From: Candidatus Parcubacteria bacterium
GTDB taxonomy: Bacteria > Patescibacteriota > Minisyncoccia > JAHIHE01 > JAGLIN01
Assembly: GCA_023142975.1 (NCBI GenBank)
Contig: JAGLIN010000042.1
Location: forward strand, 1-9,558
Direction: 5' to 3'
DNA: 9,558 nucleotides
Shown: one piece after another, positions 4,513-9,558 of the stretch
Layout of the letters: the number at the start of each line of letters is the position of its first letter
Numbering within the stretch: the first letter of the stretch is position 1
Program-made: the position numbers and the translations under genes
Notes under the pieces: generated by a model
What the model was told of the DNA's origin: nothing
Database searches by the model: none
Seen by the model: only the letters and a program-made list of their open reading frames with translations

Positions 4513-6216
4513 TTATCTCTCAATAATCTCATTATAATCTTCTAAGCATCTTTCGCTTTTAAAATATTTATTGTGCGAGTAAGTTCCATTTTTTCTATTT
4601 TTTTCTTCTTCAACACATTGTTTCACATTATTGTATACAATTTTATAAGTATTTTTTAAGTCTTCATTTGAAAAGTCTTTTAGCTCCTCATTTTTTTCTA
4701 ATTCTTTAAAAATTCCATAAGCAATAATTTCATCCGCCTGAAAAACAAAATCTTCCTCGCTGTCTTTTAAAAACCTTTTTCTTTTATTGGCTGTTAATTT
4801 ATAAATCCGATATGCTGTAAAAAGTTGCTCATAAATTTCTGATTCTTTATTTCCAGAAAACAAATTCGCTAACTTTTCATCTTCATATTTGGTTGCCAAA
4901 AAAACTTCTCTTAAAACAGTTTTAATTGAATTTTTAGCAATATGCGGTTTCTTGTTATAGGTAGCATACCAAAACTTAATAGCTAATTCACTACTAATTG
5001 ACTCCTTGATTCCTTTATCAAGCAGTGGATTTTTAATAGTGTCTCCTCTTTTAGAATCATATCTTATTTCCTTGCTAGCAAAAAAATCTTCTGCTATTTT
5101 GTTAAATTTTTTATTACTTATTTGATCTCTATAATTTATTGCGCTCTGTGTATTAGTTGCTTCTGTAATTAAATCAATCAAGCTTTGATCTTCTGTTTCA
5201 TAAAGCTTAACAATTAAATAAACATTCTCCAATAAATCACGATCTTCTTTGTAAATTTTATAAATAACATTAGTTGTTTGTAGTCCATTAACAATCATTG
5301 GATTTATAACCCTAACAATGTGCGTTTTGTTTTGCAATTCAGATGTCCAATTCATTTTTTGACAAATAATAGTCAGTCCATTATTTAGGAAAGGGAAAAA
5401 AAATGACTGTTCTTTATTTTCTAGTGTTTCTAATATTTTTCTGTTTGTAATTTGATTTATTCCTAAAAAGCCACGGATATTTTCTGAAAACAAAAAATCC
5501 ATTGTTCCATTTTTCTCTATCTCTTGGTCTATCAGTTTACCTAATTGCAAAGCAGACATCCTAAAACTAACGGCGTTCACCTGTCCTAATTGAAACGAAA
5601 AAATCCCCTGATCTTTATACGGTTCAATATTGGTTTTGATGGGGTTAAAACTAAATTCAAGATCAACTTTTCTCTTTAATGTCTGGAGAATATCAAATTG
5701 CTTGTAAAGTTTAGTTGAGTCAATAATTTCAAAACTCGGCTCCTTTTTAGTGTTGTTGTATTTTTTAAAAAGCTCTTGATTATATTGATACTGCTTACTG
5801 TCATTTTCTCCATTATAAATAAAATATAATTTAACCTTTAAAACTTTTCCCGATTTAGTAATGTTTCCATAATTATCAAAAACCCTTTTGATTTCTGGGC
5901 TCATTCTTTTATTTAATGCATTGCTTTCAGTAAATATCTTTCTATAATCAGTTTCGAGTTTATCTAACTCGTTTTCTTTTAAATTCGAAGAATTTTTTAT
6001 CTGAAAAACATGTATAATCATATTTTCTTCGTCAATAAAAATACCATCAAATCCACAATCCGATCCCTCGTCTTGTCTGCCTGTCCAAATTTCATTAACT
6101 ACTTCGTCATATGATTTACCAAGTATCAAAACCATTGCTAAAATTTCAAAAGCAAGATTTTTGTCAATTTTAAATCTTTTTGAAATAGCGTCAAGATATA
6201 TTTGAATAGTGTTCAT
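4513..6216 (-). CDS. AIPR-family (abortive infection) nuclease-like protein
   Basis: The 567 residues match the architecture of AIPR proteins (abortive infection phage resistance family), which are found in phage-defence loci. The N-terminal part contains G-F-D57-G-I-F-I-D62 ... H-V-F-Q72-I-K74, the D...QxK arrangement of restriction-endonuclease-like PD-(D/E)xK folds, so DNA or RNA cleavage is likely. The AIPR core follows: FPFLNNGLTI (about 274-283), INPMIVNGLQTT (304-315), and EATNTQSAI (352-360). No signal peptide is seen, so it acts in the cytoplasm. It has its own promoter (6252-6280) with a leader of about 29 bases and no clear ribosome binding site. By eye it looks more AT-rich than ftsH and recG, which suggests recent acquisition. 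No methylase or other defence gene is present in the window. The activity and the phage role are inferred from the family. Confidence 0.8.
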   Translation of the reverse strand: MNTIQIYLDAISKRFKIDKNLAFEILAMVLILGKSYDEVVNEIWTGRQDEGSDCGFDGIFIDEENMIIHVFQIKNSSNLKENELDKLETDYRKIFTESNALNKRMSPEIKRVFDNYGNITKSGKVLKVKLYFIYNGENDSKQYQYNQELFKKYNNTKKEPSFEIIDSTKLYKQFDILQTLKRKVDLEFSFNPIKTNIEPYKDQGIFSFQLGQVNAVSFRMSALQLGKLIDQEIEKNGTMDFLFSENIRGFLGINQITNRKILETLENKEQSFFFPFLNNGLTIICQKMNWTSELQNKTHIVRVINPMIVNGLQTTNVIYKIYKEDRDLLENVYLIVKLYETEDQSLIDLITEATNTQSAINYRDQISNKKFNKIAEDFFASKEIRYDSKRGDTIKNPLLDKGIKESISSELAIKFWYATYNKKPHIAKNSIKTVLREVFLATKYEDEKLANLFSGNKESEIYEQLFTAYRIYKLTANKRKRFLKDSEEDFVFQADEIIAYGIFKELEKNEELKDFSNEDLKNTYKIVYNNVKQCVEEEKNRKNGTYSHNKYFKSERCLEDYNEIIER

Positions 6217-6251
6217 GTTTACAATTAAAACAATGAATTAATTCTGCCATT

Positions 6252-6280
6252 ATAATAAAATAAAAATACCTATTTGTCAA
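6252..6280 (-). promoter_or_regulatory. sigma70-type promoter of the AIPR gene
   Basis: On the minus strand, a perfect TTGACA (6280-6275), a 17-base spacer, and TATTAT (6257-6252, 5 of 6). It lies in the gap after recG, so the AIPR gene is an independent transcription unit even though it shares recG's direction. A palindrome GAATTAATTC (6235-6244) lies at the predicted start of transcription and could be an operator. Confidence 0.75.
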
Positions 6281-6328
6281 AAAATATATAACAAAACTGT
6301 GACGAAACACAAGAAACAAGCATGCTCC

Positions 6329-6342
6329 TTTATTCAAAATGA
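6329..6342. repeat. 14-bp direct repeat, copy 2 (recG 3' end)
   Basis: This is the same TTTATTCAAAATGA as at 4440-4453. It covers the last codons and stop of recG. The two copies bracket the AIPR gene, its promoter and the tail. No terminator follows recG here, whereas one directly abuts the other copy. Confidence 0.6.
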
Positions 6343-8534
6343 ATCTTCTTCGTAAACATTTTTAATTTCTCAGCGAGCCTTGGATATTTTTTTAATTCGC
6401 TGTCTTCTTCAATAATCCCTTCCGCTTCTTGGCGGGCATTTTTTATTAAGTCAAAATCAGACAAAGACGCCATCGCTAAGTCGGGCAAGCCAGATTGGCG
6501 AACGCCGACTAATTCGCCAGGGCCTCTGATTTTCAAATCCTGTTCTGCGAGATCAAATCCGTTTGAACTTTTTATTAATGCTTTTAACCGCTGGTTTGTT
6601 TTGACGGAAGTTGAATCAGTAAACAAGAAACAAAATGATTGATGCTTGCCACGGCCGACACGACCTCTGAATTGATGGAGCTGGGCAAGACCAAATCTGT
6701 CCGCGCCTTCAATGACCATAACAGTCGCGTTTTGAATATCAATCCCGACTTCAATCACGGAAGTGGAAACTAAAATGTCTATTTTTTGGTCAGAAAATTT
6801 TTGCATAACTTCTTCCTTTTCTTTTGGCTTCATTTTTCCATGCAAAAGTCCGATGTTCAAAGCGGGATAAATTTTTGTTCTCAATTTTTCATATTCCTCT
6901 GTCGCGGATTTAACTTCTAAAATATCCGATTCTTCAATCAAGGGACAAATTACGAAAACCTGCCTGCCTTTTTTTATTTGGTCGTGAATAAACTGATACG
7001 CTAATTCGCGATTTGCTGGCGCGACTAATTTTGTAATTATTTTCTGGCGGCCTTTTGGCATTTCGTCAAGAATGGACAAATCTAAATCTCCGTAAATAGT
7101 AAGCGCCAAAGTTCTTGGAATCGGAGTAGCAGTCATTGAGAGAAGATGGGGAACAGTTTTCAGTCCGTCTTTTATGTTTAAAACATTGCTATTTATTTTC
7201 GCGCGCTGATCAATCCCAAAACGATGCTGTTCGTCAACTATTGAAAGAGCTAAATTTTTAAAAATAACTTTTTCTTGAATTAAAGAATGCGTGCCAATCA
7301 AAAAGTTTATTTCTCCGTTTTTTATTTTTTCAAGCAATTTATTTTTGCTTATTTTTTTTATTTTATTGCTCTCATAAATTTTACTCTCGCTTCTCGTGAG
7401 AAGAGCGACCGTTGTGGTTTTTGAAATATCTATAATCTGGAGTTCAGGTTTTAACCTGCAAGAATTTGTTTTATCTAAATTAGAATTTTTACACTCTAAA
7501 GAGTGAACTCCAGTTTTTGAATAATTACCAAATCTTTTTACTGCCTCCCCAAAATGCTGTCTTGCTAAAATTTCTGTCGGAGACATAAGCGCGGTTTGAT
7601 AGCCAGATTTTATAACTGTTAGCACGGAGATAAAAGCGACGAGAGTTTTTCCAGATCCGACATCTCCTTCCAAAAGACGATTCATCGGCTGGCTTTTTTC
7701 TAAATCTTTAATGATGCTCCAGGAAGAAATTTTTTGGGCATTAGTTAATTTAAATGGCAGACTGTTAATAAATTTTTTTACTTCTTTCTTAACTTCTTCG
7801 TTAAATTTTATTTTAACCGCATTATTTTTTTGCCATTTCTTTTTCTGCGTAAGCATATAAATCTGAATTAAAAACAGCTCATCAAAAGCCAAGCGTCGTT
7901 TCGCTGTTTCTGCTTTATTTTCATCCGCGGGAAAATGAATTTGCCTAATCGCTTCTGAAATTCCAAAAAATTTCTGTCGTTTTATAATTTCATACGGCAA
8001 ATATTCTTCTATCTCATTCGCCAATTTGATAAGCGGTTTAATATAGGCGCGCAGCCATTTTGAAGAAAGTCCTTCCGTTTCATGATAAACAGGCACGAAT
8101 CTCCCGGTGTGAATAATTTGTTTTTTTCCAATTAGTTCATAAGCCGGATTAGAAAGCTGCAAACCCTCTTGCGCGTAAACGACTTTTCCGCTTAAACTGA
8201 CATTGGCGTTTATTCTTAAATTGCGGGTTAAAAACGGCTGATTGAACCAAATCGCTTTAATCATTCCCGAGTCATCTTTAATCAGCGCTTCTGTCAGATT
8301 CATTCTTTTCTTTCTTGTTCTAATATTCCGAATATCAATTATCTTGCCGACGATACTCACAATTTCGCCAACCTCGGCATCGCTTATTTTTTTCACATCA
8401 GAAAAATCATCATAACGAAAAGGAAAATGAAAAAGTAAATCTCCCGCCGTTCTAATTCCAAGCTTACGAAGTTTCTGAATATAGACGGGACCGATTTGGG
8501 GAAGCTTTTCAATTGGAGTATTTAAAGATAGCAT
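6330..8534 (-). CDS. recG: ATP-dependent DNA helicase RecG
   Basis: RecG is a superfamily 2 translocase that reverses stalled replication forks and processes branched DNA in recombination repair. The 734 residues cover an N-terminal helix-hairpin-helix-like start (LPQIGPVYIQKLRKLGI), the OB-fold wedge domain (about 50-150), and the helicase core. The core has Walker A EGDVGSGKT (289-297), motif Ia SPTEILARQHF, DEQHRFG (434-440), MTATPIPRT (467-475), STSVIEVGIDI (590-600) and QFRGRVGRG (621-629). The C-terminal TRG-type region is present (GPGELVGVRQSGLPDL). The distance from motif Ia to GTHS is about 40 residues longer than usual, and residues 341-366 come from an inserted palindromic repeat (7437-7513). 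The ATG has no ribosome binding site; a weak TTGATA/CATAAC pair (8571-8544) would make the mRNA nearly leaderless. It is divergent from the UvrD-like gene. No terminator follows it. Confidence 0.97.
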   Translation of the reverse strand: MLSLNTPIEKLPQIGPVYIQKLRKLGIRTAGDLLFHFPFRYDDFSDVKKISDAEVGEIVSIVGKIIDIRNIRTRKKRMNLTEALIKDDSGMIKAIWFNQPFLTRNLRINANVSLSGKVVYAQEGLQLSNPAYELIGKKQIIHTGRFVPVYHETEGLSSKWLRAYIKPLIKLANEIEEYLPYEIIKRQKFFGISEAIRQIHFPADENKAETAKRRLAFDELFLIQIYMLTQKKKWQKNNAVKIKFNEEVKKEVKKFINSLPFKLTNAQKISSWSIIKDLEKSQPMNRLLEGDVGSGKTLVAFISVLTVIKSGYQTALMSPTEILARQHFGEAVKRFGNYSKTGVHSLECKNSNLDKTNSCRLKPELQIIDISKTTTVALLTRSESKIYESNKIKKISKNKLLEKIKNGEINFLIGTHSLIQEKVIFKNLALSIVDEQHRFGIDQRAKINSNVLNIKDGLKTVPHLLSMTATPIPRTLALTIYGDLDLSILDEMPKGRQKIITKLVAPANRELAYQFIHDQIKKGRQVFVICPLIEESDILEVKSATEEYEKLRTKIYPALNIGLLHGKMKPKEKEEVMQKFSDQKIDILVSTSVIEVGIDIQNATVMVIEGADRFGLAQLHQFRGRVGRGKHQSFCFLFTDSTSVKTNQRLKALIKSSNGFDLAEQDLKIRGPGELVGVRQSGLPDLAMASLSDFDLIKNARQEAEGIIEEDSELKKYPRLAEKLKMFTKKIHFE
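7437..7513. repeat. 77-bp double-hairpin repeat inside recG
   Basis: CTGGAGTTCA (7437-7446) and TGAACTCCAG (7504-7513) form a perfect 10-bp inverted repeat. Inside are two palindromes, CAGGTTTTAACCTG (7445-7458) and CACTCTAAAGAGTG (7492-7505). The design, an outer stem enclosing two small hairpins, parallels the intergenic elements at 1201 and 8592, but the sequence differs. It is read in frame as RecG residues 341-366 without a stop. Confidence 0.8.
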
Positions 8535-8591
8535 TGTTGTATTGTTATGTTAGATATTTAAATCTTATCAAAATTTAGAGACAACAGCAAA

Positions 8592-8676
8592 TCGGAGTGT
8601 AGAACGAGCCACAGCGTAGTTCTACTGTTTGGCGATATTTCAGTCAAACTCCGCTGTGGCTCGTTTGACACTCCGA
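8592..8676. repeat. double-hairpin palindromic repeat, copy 2
   Basis: The ends are TCGGAGTGT and ACACTCCGA, a perfect 9-bp inverted repeat. Two units share the core GAGCCACAGCG. The left unit (8599-8625) has the stem GTAGAAC/GTTCTAC and the right unit (8643-8669) has GTCAAAC/GTTTGAC. It is the reverse complement of copy 1 at 1201-1294, with a different spacer. It lies between the divergent recG and UvrD-like genes. Confidence 0.85.
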
Positions 8677-8725
8677 ATATATAAATTTTGAATTCAGGTA
8701 GGTTTATCTTTATTTATAAAATCTA

Positions 8726-8734
8726 TGCTATAAT
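8726..8734 (+). promoter_or_regulatory. extended -10 promoter of the UvrD-like gene
   Basis: TG-C-TATAAT is a perfect extended -10 (TATAAT at 8729-8734); no good -35 lies at the right distance. Six bases (ACTCTT) separate it from the ATG at 8741, so transcription should begin at the start codon and give a leaderless mRNA. Confidence 0.7.
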
Positions 8735-8740
8735 ACTCTT

Positions 8741-9558
8741 ATGGAAAATATTTTAGAAAATTTAAACGAAAGACAGAGGAAAGCCGTTATTGCGACAGAC
8801 GGGCCTGTTTTGATAATTGCCGGACCGGGGTCTGGAAAAACTAAAGTTTTAACGCATCGCATTGCTTATATTATCGGCAAGGAAAAAATAAATCCGACTA
8901 ATATTCTTGCCGTAACTTTTACAAACAAAGCCGCCCAAGAAATGAAAAGCAGAGTAGGCGCGTTGCTTAAAGAAACGGTCTATGCAAACAGTCCAAACAT
9001 CTACGAAAAATCAGCAGATAATTTTCAAATCCCCCCCGCCCCCTTTGCTAAAGGGGGAGTTTCCAATATTCAATACCCCATCATCGGCACTTTTCACAAT
9101 ATTTGTGTCAGAATTTTAAGACAAGAAGCGGAAGCAGTCGGCTATAAGAAAAACTTTGTTATTTATGATGGCGATGATCAAATTTCAATGATTAAGAAAA
9201 TTATGAAAGAGCTGGAAGTAAATTCAGAACAGTTTAATCCGCGGTCAATTTTGTCTCATATTTCCAACGCTAAAAACGAACTAAAAGACGCGGAAAGTTT
9301 TAGCAATATTGCCGATGGTTATTTTGAAGAGCAGGTCAGTATTATTTATAATGTATATCAAAAAAAATTGAAAGAAAATAATGCCTTAGATTTTGACGAT
9401 TTAATTATGCAGACGATCTTATTATTTTTAGATAAGCCGGAAATTTTACGAAAATATCAAGATAAATTCCGCTATGTGATGGTTGATGAATATCAAGACA
9501 CGAATTACGCGCAGTATAGATTGGTTGATTTGTTAAGCAAAGCTCATCGAAATTTATG
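8741..9558 (+). CDS. UvrD/PcrA-type DNA helicase, 5' part
   Basis: This is a superfamily 1A 3'-5' helicase, N-terminal 272 residues only; the gene runs off the window. Motifs in order: Q motif LNERQRKAV (8-16), Walker A AGPGSGKT (27-34), motif Ia TFTNKAAQEM (59-68), motif Ib GTFH (116-119), domain 1B with LDFDDLI (216-222), and motif II VDEYQDT (248-254). Such helicases unwind DNA in nucleotide excision or mismatch repair and strip proteins such as RecA from DNA. The distance from motif Ia to GTFH is roughly 25 residues longer than in typical PcrA/UvrD; the extra segment includes IPPAPFAKGGV (about 97-107), read from a palindromic repeat. The ATG at 8741 is fixed by the extended -10 six bases upstream and by the family start; no ribosome binding site exists. 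UvrD, PcrA and related helicases cannot be told apart from this part. Confidence 0.93.
   Translation, partial: MENILENLNERQRKAVIATDGPVLIIAGPGSGKTKVLTHRIAYIIGKEKINPTNILAVTFTNKAAQEMKSRVGALLKETVYANSPNIYEKSADNFQIPPAPFAKGGVSNIQYPIIGTFHNICVRILRQEAEAVGYKKNFVIYDGDDQISMIKKIMKELEVNSEQFNPRSILSHISNAKNELKDAESFSNIADGYFEEQVSIIYNVYQKKLKENNALDFDDLIMQTILLFLDKPEILRKYQDKFRYVMVDEYQDTNYAQYRLVDLLSKAHRNL
9031..9060. repeat. CCCCCTTT...AAAGGGGG palindromic repeat inside the helicase gene
   Basis: CCCCCTTT (9039-9046) and AAAGGGGG (9050-9057) form a perfect 8-bp hairpin around GCT, preceded by another C-run. It is the GC-richest spot in an AT-rich gene. Repeats of this look are common between genes in many bacteria. 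Here it is translated in frame (P-P-A-P-F-A-K-G-G) between helicase motifs Ia and Ib. Confidence 0.75.

Noticed and set aside
1201..8676. CRISPR array from the repeated GAGCCACAGCG cores
   Set aside because: The copies are inverted pairs within two distant elements, with no regular direct repeats, spacers or cas genes.

Overview
The window looks like a piece of a small, AT-rich bacterial genome of the Candidate Phyla Radiation (Patescibacteria, possibly Parcubacteria). This is an inference from gene content and style. There is an FtsH protease, and behind it a two-helix, signal-peptide-bearing pilin-like protein of the type common in these genomes. Several strong promoters sit so close to the start codon that the mRNA would be leaderless. 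Ribosome binding sites are rare, and many palindromic repeats are scattered between and inside genes. TGA reads as a normal stop, so the UGA-recoding Gracilibacteria/SR1 lineages are unlikely.

Layout. Positions 1-861 hold one weak short reading frame (54-293, minus) and then about 570 bases with no convincing gene but strong inverted repeats. A tRNA-Val(GAC) gene lies at 862-936 on the minus strand. Its only visible promoter is about 200 bases upstream (1139-1166). The stretch between can fold into several competing hairpins and ends in an intrinsic terminator 7 bases before the tRNA. A 94-bp double-hairpin repeat (1201-1294) follows. Next comes a plus-strand unit: a strong promoter, a leaderless 30-codon leucine-rich ORF, a terminator-like hairpin with an alternative pairing, and a 93-aa protein of unknown function with a perfect AGGAGG site and its own terminator. 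A 50-bp palindrome precedes ftsH (1983-3884). The pilin-like gene (3959-4357) follows ftsH and ends at a strong, apparently bidirectional terminator (4407-4442).

The second half is mostly minus strand. An AIPR-family (abortive infection) protein with a nuclease-like N-terminal motif occupies 4513-6216. It has its own promoter and looks more AT-rich than its neighbours. recG (6330-8534) lies directly upstream of it. The AIPR gene is bracketed by a 14-bp direct repeat, one copy at the end of recG and one at the terminator, so it may be a cassette inserted between recG and its original terminator. Divergent from recG, across a second copy of the double-hairpin repeat (8592-8676), a UvrD/PcrA-type helicase begins at 8741 and runs off the window.

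Themes. RecG and UvrD are both superfamily helicases of DNA repair and fork rescue, and FtsH is membrane protein quality control: housekeeping functions around one defence-type gene. Both helicase genes contain a short palindromic repeat inserted in frame between conserved motifs Ia and the next motif, adding peptide to the protein. The most interesting candidates are the attenuator-like RNA before tRNA-Val, the leaderless leader-peptide unit before the 93-aa gene, the repeat-derived peptides in the two helicases, and the possible AIPR cassette.
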